Assembly (NCBI RefSeq): GCF_000003815.2 | Contig: NC_049996.1 | Span: 18,074,018 to 18,138,017 of the forward strand | DNA: 64,000 nucleotides | Direction: 5' to 3' | Source of the DNA: Branchiostoma floridae | Taxonomy: Eukaryota; Chordata; Leptocardii; Amphioxiformes; Branchiostomatidae | Shown here: positions 45,769 to 57,851 of the stretch, piece after piece | How positions within the stretch are numbered: position 1 is the stretch's first letter | Layout of the letters: each line of letters opens with the position of its first letter | The notes under the pieces: model-generated | The model's input: only the letters and a program-made list of their open reading frames with translations | Databases searched by the model: none | What the model was told of the DNA's origin: nothing | Made by a program: the position numbers and the translations under genes

Positions 45769-47421
45769 AATACTGCTGATTGCAGAAGAGGAATATCAAC
45801 AGATAAACAAAGAATATAATCTGTATCTATTAAATGGTACACAGTTTAAGGAGTCAATATGGTCATCAGGTGCTAGTTTTCCTCTAGCTTTCTATTTCAA
45901 CCATTGGCGTCTTGCTGAATTTGCAGTAAGAAATGCCAAAGAACTAGGAACATAAATTGGTGTAAACAGCCAAACCAATGAATAAATAAATAAATAATAA
46001 ATAATCATTCATCATGCCATTACATAAGCAGTTCTTCATCTGACTTATTAGTCTGCCAGTTTGGAGCGCCACACCTCACCCAGAGCCAGCTGGAGAGAAT
46101 TTGTTTCTTCTGACCAGAGATTTTGCCACTAACTAACAGTCTGTGAGACAGCTGGACACATTTTGGTACTCACGGAGCAGTCTTCACTTACAAGGCTTCA
46201 CTTAACAGTGAGTGTAACAAGTCGCAAATTACATCTTCTAAGGAGTAAGAAATAACTTGACAAATGTGGGCAAAACGATGATGGTATATACTGTAAAGCA
46301 GTGGATTAGATACCAAACAGTACAATGCAGTATTACATGTATTGCTATAAACGATCCTATAATTTGGTGTAATCATTGATGATTTTATCCAGATTACCCA
46401 GTCATCCTGGTCTAAGCTTAGACCAGTAAAGTTTGTTGTCAAGAAGACTTGGTTGCTTTTGCAAATAGTGCAGCTGAACAGTTCTCACCAAAGCATTTTC
46501 CATCCAACACACTCATTGTTTGGGAGCAGAAAATCTGTCATTCTATGCCTAGGAAAATATATTTTCATCAATTTCATGTGTTGTTCAGAGATTTTGGATA
46601 GGATGAGATATTTTCTGTCCCAGTAAGCAAGTTTATGTCCCAGCAAGCAATTTTCCATCCCAGAGGGAGCGACAGGTTCTGAAGACAGCCCTGTTAGTTT
46701 CTAATAATGATAACTTTATTGCAAGACCATGTCCAAAGGTTAATTGCAAACAAAGTAAAACAGTGGTATACAGAATATCTAACAAAGAAGGAAAATGAAG
46801 AATACAAATAAGTTAAAACCGAAATGACATCTAGTGAAGTATTTAACTTCAAAGAGAGGAAGAAACAGAGGGAGAGGAATTTTCACATGTCTAAAATTTT
46901 CATAGATAAACAGGTTAACATTGTACGACTTAAGCAAGAAGTTTATTTGAACAAAGTCTTCTTCATTTCACAACCTTCTTTTAATTCTTCCGTAAACGTT
47001 GAGGGCGACAGATAGTCACCAAAAAGACTATTTCTTGTTGGTTGTCAAGGTGTGAAAAGCTTTAAAAAATAAACAATTCTCCCTATGAGTACATCAAACA
47101 TGTATGTACACACACAACCACTCAATCTGATAATTAGTCTACTTCGCTCAGAGGGGGATCAGACCTGCTTCTCTCCCAACAGACTTCTTTCTTAGATTTT
47201 TAATCTTTATTCATAATATCAGTATTGCAGATAGAGTTACCTGAGCAGTAGTACCTCTGAATACATTGATTTTACAGAATGGAGTAAAATCACATTACAT
47301 AATAACTAGACAAAGTAGGCAAGACATGAACAGTACATAAACAAAAAAACACTATATTTGTTATTATGATTTTGATTACACTTCATATGTACAATTGTGT
47401 TCAGTTCATTTAAGTTATCTT

Positions 47422-48440
47422 ACCTGTCACCTGTCCTTTAATGAACATATAGACAAAGTTTGTAGTAAGGTGTCACAGAGGATTGGACTACTTAGACGCC
47501 TCAGACACTGCCTGACTTTCAGTATTGCTGACATGTTGTACAAGACTATGATATTGCCTATTTTCGACTATTGTGACACTGTCTGGGGAACCTGTGGGGC
47601 CACCAAACAACGGCAACTACAAATACTACAAAACAGAGCGGCAAGGGTGGTGCTACAACGTAGGCAACGGGACATCAGCATTGTGAAACTCCATCAAACT
47701 CTCAACTGGAAATACCTGGCTGATAGGAGATTTGAGCACACGTGCATTATGGTTTTCAAATGTCTGACAGGCTTGGCACCAACATACCTATCCGCCACTT
47801 TTCAGCACAACTCTCGTATCCATACTTACAACACTAGGCAGACCACTAAACTACACCCACCAAGCTACACCACCACATGTGGACAAAAAACATTTGCATA
47901 CACTGGCACTAGCCAGTACAACAAACTAGCAGATAACATAAGAAACATCACAACACTAAAAGGCTTTAAAACAGCTCTGAAGAACACATGTATATCTGAC
48001 CTCAAGTAATATTGGAACTTAGTATGGAAAAGCACCTTTGTCTCTGATGTGCCTTACTGTTTTAATTTTTTTGTTTGTTCAATCTTTACATATGATTTAC
48101 TATCCATACTTTGTAAATTTCAGTTACTTTAATTTTCGATTTACACATGATTTGATATATGATTTGACCTCTGACCTTCACTCCATCTCTTGACATATTG
48201 ATTTTGACCTTGGAACGTTTTCGACATGAGTATGGACACTGATTATGTTTTGACGCACCGGTTTTATGTTTTCTGTACTGTATGTTGTCCCTGGATGTTC
48301 AAAGTTTGACTGATTGTAACCACGTTTTTGTCCTGTATTTATTATTTTACATGTATGTTTGATGGGCCCCCTTGGAAATCAACTATGCACTGTTGTAGGG
48401 GCTACCCATCTGTTTCAAGATGAAATAAATAAATAAATAA
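47422..48440 (+). mobile_element. CR1/L2-like LINE 3' fragment, upstream of gene B
   Basis: The frame to 48009 encodes the RT thumb and C-terminus (MILPIFDYCDTVWGTCGATK, LQNRAARVVLQ). A 3' UTR and an (AAAT)n tail follow. It is flanked by ATCTTA on both sides (47416-47421, 48441-48446), and duplicon A has the empty site, so the insertion post-dates the duplication. Confidence 0.8.
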
Positions 48441-48852
48441 ATCTTATATTCATGCCAATTATGATTATTTTTGGATTTCTTTGCAGGCAATACCCAGATT
48501 ATGTTTCTGTTATTTTATGTTGACCTCCGACCTCCCCCACTCACATTTAAGTTCACCACATTTAAATAGGTTTAATTTCTGTCTACCAATTGCATATATT
48601 TTGTTATTTCATTTCATTTCATTTAATTGACTCTTGGACGAATACTGTGCTAAATTCATGTTACACTAATTAAGATCTTAGTAAAACAAACAATAGTGAA
48701 TGCTACTCTGGTATTTTACTTACATGTATTTCATAACTTATCTGACCAGTACCGGGGTACCAGGACCAGTACCCAATGCCCAAACCTTAAGTTAAATTGC
48801 AAAAGTTGATGATGATTAGTACTTAGAAGCATTAAGATCATATCACAACAAG

Positions 48853-48895
48853 TATAAAACAAATGACAGTTGAAGTTGAAAGTTGTAATCAGAAT
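48853..48895 (+). promoter_or_regulatory. Candidate TATA promoter of gene B
   Basis: TATAAAA at 48853-48859 and TCAGAATT at 48889, matching the gene A arrangement. The neighbouring 60 bp (ACACCATAGCCAAATTTTCA) is also conserved between copies. Confidence 0.45.
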
Positions 48896-49215
48896 TACAC
48901 CATAGCCAAATTTTCAGCACCAGGGACAGTACTCAGGCTACTGCGGCTTTTGGTGAGTACTGGGGTTTGGATCATGGCCAGTGTGAAACTTTATAACCTT
49001 CAAAACTATTATATACTGAATGGTTGTCAGCTGAGTGTCTTATTGTGTATCAGACCTCAGACACTGTTCTTTTATAAGATGCTTGTCAAATACGAGAAAA
49101 TCTTAAATTTCATTCTGAAAAATACAGGATAAGTTTATGCTTTGAGTAATGTTATTTGTACCAAGTAACATTTTTTTTTAAATAAGATCTCATTCTGGCT
49201 TTTTCACCAGACACA

Positions 49216-52200
49216 ATGAGCCAGTCAATCAAAGGGGGAAACAATCCTACAAATCATGGGGAGCAAGAAGGACTGACAAGCCCATTACAACATGAAGATA
49301 ATCCAGAACCTGATGATGTGCATATGCTGGATGCAGAAAACACTGCAGAGCCAACAGCCTACATTGAAGTCTCTCCAAATAACCAAGGACAAGAAAATCC
49401 AATTTATCTTACAAATCCAGATGAGCTGACAAGCCCATTACAAAACGAAGAGGCCACGTATGTAACTGGCAATGAACCTGAACATACAAGTCAGTCTGAT
49501 ATAATCACGAATGAGCATTTTTATGTAATTCCCCAAAATAATGATGTGCCCTCCCCATCTGCTGATGTATATTTTGCATCTGACAAGAACAATACTGAAG
49601 ACACGGCCATGTACACTGCCTCTACCGACAAGGAAGAACTAGATACCAACAAACATGGACATACTGAAGAGGAACCTAAAGTCGAGCTAGCAGGCAGTAC
49701 AGTTGCCATGAATTCCAACGCCAACAGAGATGCTGACCGATCTCAACCCGACACTTCAGAAGATGATGCTAACGATGAAGCCTGTCGTGATGACCTTTCT
49801 GACGATGGTGACATGCAACCGTACGCTGTTGCAGACATATGTGATCACGAAACGTATCTCCACACAGCAGCTTTAAGAGCACGGCAGACAGAGGGTGACA
49901 CCAACAACACAGGCAGTGACCCTGATGCACAGGTGGCTCAGAATCCCTGCAGAAAAGGATTTCCAAACCCCATGTACAGAGCAACTGCTGGCCAGCAGGC
50001 CTCAGATAACGCCGAAGGATTTCCAAACCCGCTGTATGGAGCAAACATTCCCCAACAGGCCTCGGAAGACACAGGAGTACATGATATTCAGGATCCTTCG
50101 AATAATGCAAATGAACTTAAAGCAAATCCAATGTACAGCACAAATGCTGGCCAGCAGGCCCCAGATGATGCCAATGGTAAGATGACTGACACAAACTTGT
50201 TGTATTTCAGGACAGTACAAAGAGAAATAAGGTACACTTTGTTGTTCATACATTTTGTAGTTGGAAGACAGTTGGGCATAGGGCACCACTACGCTGTGAT
50301 TTGTATTCCCTATGCTGTGATTCGGGCCCCTGCACTGTGTTTCAACCAGAGGCTTTTCTGTTGCTTTGTATTAAATGTATGAAATGTTGGCTTTAGTTCA
50401 TTGAATTTGGCCCTCAAATTTACTTGTGTTACAAACTAATTGGTTTAACTTTGATTATCAGGCTGTTTTGCAGTCCGTCGATGTCGCTTATTTGCTGCTT
50501 TGGCGGTTGCCCTGCTCCTGATTGGACCTTTGACCACAGGAATTCTCAGAGTAAGTGTATATCACAACACCCAAGGCTTTCAACTGGTAAGGTCCACATC
50601 TTTGGCCCAGTTAACTCTCAGCAAAATCAATGTGAACCAATTCACATTAACAGCCAATTGGAATTATGTACAAACCCATTCAAGGTGTACTTATATACAA
50701 CAATACCATAGGCATTCCTGTGGACAGATTCCTGTACAATTCCTAGAATTCTTCACACAATTTGGACTGCACACTACTATACCATTAGGCTTGCCCCTGA
50801 GGCGTCATCAAAAACAGTAAATACTTTTATGTAAGTGTTAAAAGGCTTACTGTTTCTTTTATGCAGAGCATCAGAGGTACCAACCTAACTAATCTTCAAG
50901 TTGATAGCATCAATGGTACCAATGCAACCAACCGTGGTAGCATCAATTATGGTACCAACCCAACCACCCTCGGTAGCATCAATGGTACCAACCCAACCAG
51001 TCATGGTAGCATCAATTATGGTACCAGCCCACCCACCCTTGGTGGCATCATTGGGACCAATGCACCCAACCTTAGCATCGATGGTACCAACCCACCCAAC
51101 GTTGGTATCACCAATGGTACCAACCCAACCAGCCTTGGTGGCATCATTGAGACCAATGCACCCAACCTTCGTAGCATCAATTTTACCAACGCACCCACCT
51201 TTGGTAGCATCAATTATGGTACCAACGCACCAAAGCATGGCAGCATGAATAGTACCAAGGCAACCACCCTTGGTGGCATCAGTGCTACCAACCCACCCGC
51301 CCTTGGTAGCATCGATGGTACCCATGGTACCAACCCAGTCAGTTGCAAAACTGGTGGTATCGACCCACCCATCAAAGGTAAGTATTGAAAGTAAAATCTA
51401 AGCTTTTATATAGCTATAGGTACAAAGTTTTCATGCCCAATCTAGACACAGTTTTTAATAGAGTCTGCAAATTTTGTGATCTACAACAGGTAGAAGATGA
51501 ACAGCATTTTATTTTACACTGTAAATTGTACCATAAGGAAAGGATTGTGCTTTATGAACCTATCAGAAAAAAGTTACCATATTTTGAACATCTTAATGTA
51601 ACGGATAAATTTCTATTTTTGATGCGCCTAGATAAACCCTGTATATTAAACATTATTTGTTCCTATATCTACACCTGTACAAAGAAGTGAGAAGATGTCA
51701 ACCATCCTGTTAGCTTAGTACCTTCAATTAGTTAAATTGTATCTTGTTGTCCCTGCATATGTCTGTTATGTCTGTTATCAGTGACCTGTACCTAGCCCGT
51801 CGAGGCATGATTGTACAATAAAGGTCTTTCATTCATTCAATAACATCTGCTCACTGACACAATTTTATTGTCGTAGTCAGAAGAATTTCCTAACAAGTCT
51901 GGAGTATTTGCCCGACAACTCAAGCTTGTGCTTAAATGCATCCCAACATTTGGAGATCTAAATTCAGGTTAATTAACATATGGACAGTTTGAAAATTGGT
52001 AGAAGGAGACAAATCTCAATGTTCTCATTAGTAAAACTAACCTGCACTTTGTTTTCTCTATTCCCATGATTTATCAGTTGCAATAATGTCAAATGAAGTA
52101 AACACCCAACTTTGGCAACAATTTGAAGCACCTTTTGAATTTTGAAAAGTCACATTGAGAATATATTTCATGAAATGAATCTATCACCAATACAGAAAGA

Positions 52201-55200
52201 GCCTGCCAACAGGACACCATGCACCTGTCTTGTCCAGCAGACAAGTTGCTTGTGATTGACGATGCCTTCTTTGGACGGAGGTCCAGAGAGACCATGAGCG
52301 GCTGTAAATGTGGCAGCTGGTTCAGCCGATGTAACTTGGATATGTGTGGAGAAAGGGAGGCAGGGTACGTAGAAGCACCATAGACTGACCTTCATGTAAA
52401 TTACGCCCCTAATGCACTTCTGTCTTTAAGAATTCTGTATCTATAGAGCCGGTATAACCGCCGTTCGGCGTAACACACCAGCTTCGCAGGCACGCGGCAC
52501 GGCAGCAGCTGGTTATATTACACCGAATGACCCGTCACACCTAGCTTTTGCACATCTATCTGCAAGCATTCTTTAAAACTACCCAGAGAATATCAATCAG
52601 CCCTTACTGTACTTGGTGATAATAAATTCCAGTCTACGATTAAGTTCTGGGAAAGTACGAATTTTTGAACACATCAATCCGAGGTCGGTACCTCTGGTAT
52701 TTGAAGGCATGACTGTTTCTCCTACAGGCAAGTACTACAAAACATTTCTACTTGCCAAAACCTCAACTTTTCACTGGCCCTAAATTTGTATTATTTATTA
52801 ACATTTTTACTTGAAGTTGCAGCAAGGAAATCCTAGAAAAAGAAATAGAAATAGGATTTGTAAGAATCAATTTTTATAACAACAGAAGGGTGTATATTTT
52901 GGTCATTGAAGTGAGAGTTGCTTGTAATCAGGAACTGTTGCATTTTAGTGTCATTGGTGATAGTACTGTACATGTAAGTCATTTTGCACCATATTGTGTC
53001 TTGTATCGTTTACTAGGAAGTTGCTAAACAGGGCCGAAGTCATTGCAAGAAGGAACTGTCAGGGTTTGCAGCAGTGCAACATGAAAGTATCAATGCGTAG
53101 CGCTGACTTTGGTGACCCGTGTCCAAAAACCAACAAGTACTTGGAGGTAACGTACCATTGTGAAGGTGGGCATGAATATCTATTTCTTTTGATTGATTGA
53201 TTTTATTTTGCACTTTAAAAAATGATAACATACAGAAAATTATAGAAAACAACAGAACGTGCAAGGGGGGAGAAAAAAGCCATGTGGCTTATACAAACTC
53301 TCCCCAGTCAAAATTTACAAATCATAATACAATTAAATGGGCATGAAGATTATACATCAAACAATAATAAACCAAGTAAAAATAATATAACCCAGTGATC
53401 ATCATAACGTTACAATTGATCTTAACATCAAAAACTGAAATTAGACAAAACTAAACATGATCTACAGATCATAAAGAAATTAGTCAAAATCATACAATTA
53501 ATCTACTAGCAAAACCAAATGGAAGCAAATACAGAAAACCAAAGCAAGGGGTGCAAACAAACAGGTTAAAGTAGCACCAAATACACGGTATAATACTAAT
53601 TGATAATTAAGCATAATATAATCAAAAGCAAGGAAAAAACAAAATTTCTCTTCTAATTGCAGGACTGTGCATGTAAACTATTTTCAGTTACTGGCACTGA
53701 GACTTGTGTTACAGGCACAGATACAGTGGTACAAGTCTCAGTGCCACACATAGCCAACCATGGCCTCCCAACCTTCTCCAGACCATGGTTGGGTGTTAAG
53801 ACCCTGTCGCACATAGCTGACCATGGCCTCCCTTCTGTAGAATACCAAAGTCAAAAATGAAGGTGTGAAACAACAAAAATGAAGAATCTATAATAATTGT
53901 TTGTTATACATTTAGTAATTCCAGAAAACTCAAAATGAATGCAACTTTCCTTTTGTCAAGCTTTTCTTTGCACATGCTCATGTCAGTTTTGGGGTTTCCA
54001 GAGGAATCGTCATTCATATAATCAAATCAACAATAAATAATGACCCAAACAGTCAAAATGATAATCTTAATAACAATACTAGTATATTGTTTATGTATCT
54101 TTTAAGGTATCAAGGATTTCCCACTTTTTTAGCCTGGGCACCATCTGGAAAGTTGTTCGCTCCGGCGTTTATTATATGTACAGTCGCTTTTAGCTCTGAC
54201 ATTCATTATACACTATATACTATCGCTTCTCTGTGCTTCCGTCTGGGAAAGCGGACCATTCTAACGTCTGGAATTGTCCAAATTCAGGATGCAGGCGCTT
54301 ATTGGTCCCCACATGAGTGAATTATGAAATGGGTTCAAGCGATCGTTCGAACAGGCGTTCCAACACCGGACAAGCCCTCCGTCTTCTTTGCAGGAGGGCC
54401 TGTTGTCATCGAAGGAGCGCTCTAGAACCTATTCCTTAATTTGCTCATTAACTGGCATCACCTCCAAACGGTTTGAATGTGCTGGTCTCCAGACGGATAG
54501 CAGAAGCAAACATAGGAGCAAACTACTATCCGGATGGTACCCAGGCTAGCCCAATTTACTAAGAGTTTACTTGTCACACCTGCAGAACAGAGAGAAAGAG
54601 TCAGTTCCCGACTAGCAACTGGCGGCTCCTATTTTATATATGGCACTACAGCGGGACTGGCTGTGTCCTCCGATAACGAGATATTTGTGACTCACAGCTC
54701 CATAAAAACAATCCAAGTCTTCAGCATGAAGGGTGTTAAACTCCGCAGCATCCCTACAGGAGACATGACACCATACAATATAGCCACAGGCCTCAACAAC
54801 TCCCTGTGGGTTGTTTTGCAAGGAGGCCACGAAAATCGCCCAATGTATGAAAATGCTGTCAATCAGTACAGAAAAGATGGCCACGTCCTCGCCAAATACA
54901 ATTGCAATGGTCGATTCATAATCCATGCGATTGCAGTGGACAAGCTTAATGACAGGATCATACTGACAATAGAACACCTTTCTGGTGGAGGATTACATAG
55001 AGAGGTTGCGTGGTTCCGTCCTACTCACACACAGGGGACACCAACATGTAACATGACCAAGTTTGGGTCGATAGAAGGAGAGCTGCCATTGTCTATCACA
55101 GTGGACAAGAGAGGGAACATCTTCATAGCAGACAAGTATAACGATCGTGTTTTGAAGTATGACAAGAACGGAGTCTACATTTCCAGTTTCGGCAGTCGAG

Positions 55201-55427
55201 GCACTGGGGCGGGGTATCTTTACTGGCCCTCGGGAGTCTGTGTGGACGGTTGGGGCCGTGTGATTGTGGTTGATAGTGGTAACGCGCGAGTGGAGATGTT
55301 CACAGCTGAGGGGGAACATGTCTGCACTGTTGCCTACATCAGTAATCCATCGCGTGTTGCTATAGGTGGGGAGGGGCAGGTTGTAGTGGCCACTGATTGG
55401 TTCGTAACAATCTTGCCCAAACATTAA
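49216..55427 (+). CDS. Gene B: type II membrane SUEL lectin-NHL propeller protein (911 aa, six exons)
   Basis: Exons 49216-50176, 50462-50586, 50867-51377, 52196-52343, 53017-53165 and 54586-55427 join in frame with the same phases as gene A. The cytoplasmic part (320 residues) lacks segments present in A but keeps ENPIY, NPMY, NPLY and NPMY. The membrane helix is about residues 330-349, preceded by VRR. The stalk is longer than in A (170 versus 129 residues) and again rich in NGT. The SUEL lectin domain (exons 4-5) keeps ACQQ, LSCP, FGRR, RRNCQGLQQC, FGDPC and KYLEVTYHC, with the canonical GDPC that A has changed to GNPC. The NHL exon (632-911) has GNIFIADKYNDRVLKYDKNG and GVCVDGWGRVIVVDSGNARV. 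Both genes look intact, with no frameshift or stop. They are most likely recent tandem paralogues with partly overlapping roles. Confidence 0.87.
51449..51839 (+). mobile_element. LINE C-terminal fragment in intron 3 of gene B
   Basis: Encodes VCKFCDLQQVEDEQHFILHC, the zinc-knuckle end of a LINE ORF2, to a TGA at 51688. A 3' UTR with AATAAA and a (CATT)n tail follow. It is absent from gene A. Confidence 0.8.
52435..52620. repeat. Dispersed GC-rich dyad repeat, copy 2 (intron 4 of gene B)
   Basis: TCTGTATCTATAGAGCCGGT, then the GCAGGCACGCGGCACGGCAG core and CTTTTGCACATCTATCTGCA. About 90% similar by eye to 33880-34060, although located in a different intron. Confidence 0.7.
53191..53643 (-). 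mobile_element. LINE 3' UTR fragment in intron 5 of gene B
   Basis: On the minus strand it ends in AATAAAATC and an (AATC)n tail. It is flanked by ATTTCTTTT (53182-53190) and ATTTCTCTT (53644-53652), a probable target duplication. Gene A has the uninterrupted TATTTCTCTTCTAATTG. Confidence 0.7.
53735..53832. repeat. Remnant of the 63-bp minisatellite in gene B
   Basis: About one and a half units, including the 9-bp inverted repeat, where gene A has six. Confidence 0.8.
54130..54548. mobile_element. Foldback element, TAGCCTG family, 419 bp, intron 5 of gene B
   Basis: Ends TAGCCTGGGCACCATCTGG and the inverse CCGGATGGTACCCAGGCTA. Gene A has the empty site (GTGCCCACTTCACTAAG), while gene B reads CCCACTTTTT, element, GCCCAATTTACTAAG. 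The target duplication is blurred. Confidence 0.7.
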
Positions 55428-55760
55428 AGCCACACCCATTCAAACCTTCACTCCATTTTTGTCATACTTCACAATTCACTGTTTTGACGAATTGAAATTA
55501 TCTGTTAAAAAAAAGATTGTTGAAACAAAGATTTAATTGAAATCAAAGGGTTAATACTGTATACAAAAAAAATACAGAATGATCAAGAGAATGTGATATA
55601 ATTGATGTCCATGCAAAGAGCAAAAGGTGAATTTATGAGTGATATTAGAGTTGAACTACATGTACCTATTGTACATTTGTAATACCAAAGATCCGCTATA
55701 TGTTGTGTTATACCATCAAGTAATTTATGTGTTTGGACTGAAGGAATATTTAACTCTCAA

Positions 55761-55860
55761 NNNNNNNNNNNNNNNNNNNNNNNNNNNNNNNNNNNNNNNN
55801 NNNNNNNNNNNNNNNNNNNNNNNNNNNNNNNNNNNNNNNNNNNNNNNNNNNNNNNNNNNN
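55761..55860. other. Assembly gap, 100 N
   Basis: Lies between the end of duplicon B and a LINE fragment whose 5' part is lost in it. Confidence 0.99.
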
Positions 55861-55862
55861 CG

Positions 55863-56888
55863 ACGTTTATATCATGCACCGGTGTTACTGGTCAGGGTGA
55901 CATACAAGGCCCTCCAGTTTTCAATGTCTGCATTAATCTGGCAGCGTACCTTACTGAACAGAGGAAACGGCTCAGCACAGGTGCAGTGCTACTACAGGAG
56001 ACTCCTGGACAGACGGCTGTTTCAGTACTGGACACAGATTATGCTGACGACATGGCTCTACTAGACAACACAAAGCCGGGTTTACAGGAAACAACCGACT
56101 TGCTATGCAAGAACAGCTCCCTTGCTGGCCTCAAGGCCAATGCCAAGAAGACCCAAGTTATGGCAGTTGGCAAGCATACTACTCAACGACCTTACACTGA
56201 GGAAGGAACGCTCAGTGTAACTGTTGAAGGATGCCCAGCTGAGCAAGTCAGCACCTTCACTTACCTGGGAACGACGTTTAGCAGTGATGGGAAAATGGAC
56301 ACTGAACTTTCATTGCGCATTCAGAAAGCTTCCGGGGCTTTTTCCCAACTTGGTAAAATATGGAACAACAGCAGCATTCTCCTCTCAACAAAAATCAGGA
56401 TTTACGAGGCAGCAGTACTAACTATTCTGACTTATGGGAGTGAAGTATGGGTCACCACCAAGGCACAAATGAGCAGGCTAGAAGTGTTCCATCAGCGCTG
56501 TCTTAGAAGGATCTTACGTGTACGATGGTTTCATCATGTCTCCAACATAAGTGTATTCCAACAGACAGAAACAACGAACATTGAAGCTGTTGTAGCAGCC
56601 AGCAGACTAAGGTGGCTGGGTCATGTCTTGAGGATGCCTAATGAGAGGTTGCCCAGATTCCTCTTGGACTGGAACCCGAACTTTGGTAAAAGATCTAGAG
56701 GGAGACCGAGGAAGACATGGCTCAACACTGCCCTCGAGGATACCAGACTAACCACCGGAAACAACAACCTGAAACTGAATGATGTAGAAAAGATGGCCCA
56801 GAACCGCCTGGAATGGCGACGGATGGTTCGCAGGAGACGGAAAATCCTTGATGCAGGCCACTCCACAGGAGGAGACCTTAACAAGTAA
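55863..56888 (+). CDS. LINE reverse transcriptase fragment, C-terminal (about 341 codons)
   Basis: Open from the gap edge. It has motif B remnant GQGDIQGPPVFN, motif C DTDYADDMALLD, then YLGTTFSSDGKMDTELSLRI, LTYGSEVWVTTKAQMSRLEV and WLGHVLRMPNERLPR, a C-terminus found in many invertebrate LINEs of an RTE-like type. It ends TAAGTAAGTAAG, a short (AAGT)n tail. The N-terminal part of RT and the endonuclease lie in or beyond the gap. The intact frame implies a fairly young copy. It is a retrotransposon gene, not a host gene. Confidence 0.85.
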   Translation, partial: TFISCTGVTGQGDIQGPPVFNVCINLAAYLTEQRKRLSTGAVLLQETPGQTAVSVLDTDYADDMALLDNTKPGLQETTDLLCKNSSLAGLKANAKKTQVMAVGKHTTQRPYTEEGTLSVTVEGCPAEQVSTFTYLGTTFSSDGKMDTELSLRIQKASGAFSQLGKIWNNSSILLSTKIRIYEAAVLTILTYGSEVWVTTKAQMSRLEVFHQRCLRRILRVRWFHHVSNISVFQQTETTNIEAVVAASRLRWLGHVLRMPNERLPRFLLDWNPNFGKRSRGRPRKTWLNTALEDTRLTTGNNNLKLNDVEKMAQNRLEWRRMVRRRRKILDAGHSTGGDLNK

Positions 56889-56904
56889 GTAAGTAAGTTA
56901 TCTG

Positions 56905-57117
56905 TTTTCCAATACTTTTTTTTCAATCTACAGAATATTTGTGCTCATTTTAGTTACAGCTGCTTTGCCCAATTTATTGTGTGGTTGAAACCTTTTTTTT
57001 TTGGAAACGGCCGAAAATTGGTGCGAGCGCGGATGTCATCCATATAATCAAATCAACATGGCCTAAGCCATGTTTGTGACGCACAGGGGAAATGTCAAGG
57101 ACAGTTGGCCAAAAAAC
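56905..57117. other. Non-coding, with a short relic of gene A/B intron 5
   Basis: GGATGTCATCCATATAATCA at 57030 matches intron 5 of gene A (near 40093) and, less well, gene B (54009). This may be the edge of a third duplicon copy continuing into the gap. Confidence 0.35.
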
Positions 57118-57851
57118 NNNNNNNNNNNNNNNNNNNNNNNNNNNNNNNNNNNNNNNNNNNNNNNNNNNNNNNNNNNNNNNNNNNNNNNNNNNNNNNNNNN
57201 NNNNNNNNNNNNNNNNNNNNNNNNNNNNNNNNNNNNNNNNNNNNNNNNNNNNNNNNNNNNNNNNNNNNNNNNNNNNNNNNNNNNNNNNNNNNNNNNNNNN
57301 NNNNNNNNNNNNNNNNNNNNNNNNNNNNNNNNNNNNNNNNNNNNNNNNNNNNNNNNNNNNNNNNNNNNNNNNNNNNNNNNNNNNNNNNNNNNNNNNNNNN
57401 NNNNNNNNNNNNNNNNNNNNNNNNNNNNNNNNNNNNNNNNNNNNNNNNNNNNNNNNNNNNNNNNNNNNNNNNNNNNNNNNNNNNNNNNNNNNNNNNNNNN
57501 NNNNNNNNNNNNNNNNNNNNNNNNNNNNNNNNNNNNNNNNNNNNNNNNNNNNNNNNNNNNNNNNNNNNNNNNNNNNNNNNNNNNNNNNNNNNNNNNNNNN
57601 NNNNNNNNNNNNNNNNNNNNNNNNNNNNNNNNNNNNNNNNNNNNNNNNNNNNNNNNNNNNNNNNNNNNNNNNNNNNNNNNNNNNNNNNNNNNNNNNNNNN
57701 NNNNNNNNNNNNNNNNNNNNNNNNNNNNNNNNNNNNNNNNNNNNNNNNNNNNNNNNNNNNNNNNNNNNNNNNNNNNNNNNNNNNNNNNNNNNNNNNNNNN
57801 NNNNNNNNNNNNNNNNNNNNNNNNNNNNNNNNNNNNNNNNNNNNNNNNNNN
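57118..57851. other. Assembly gap, 734 N
   Basis: The only gap with a non-default length, so its size was probably estimated. It may hide the end of the GPR143-like gene or more duplicon sequence. Confidence 0.99.

Larger units (their letters stand above)
44340..55705 (+). repeat. Segmental duplication, copy B (11.4 kb)
   Basis: Collinear partner of 30170-41400, separated from it by about 2.9 kb, in direct orientation. Contains gene B. Copy-specific insertions are at 44429, 47422, 51449, 53191 and 54130. Confidence 0.85.
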
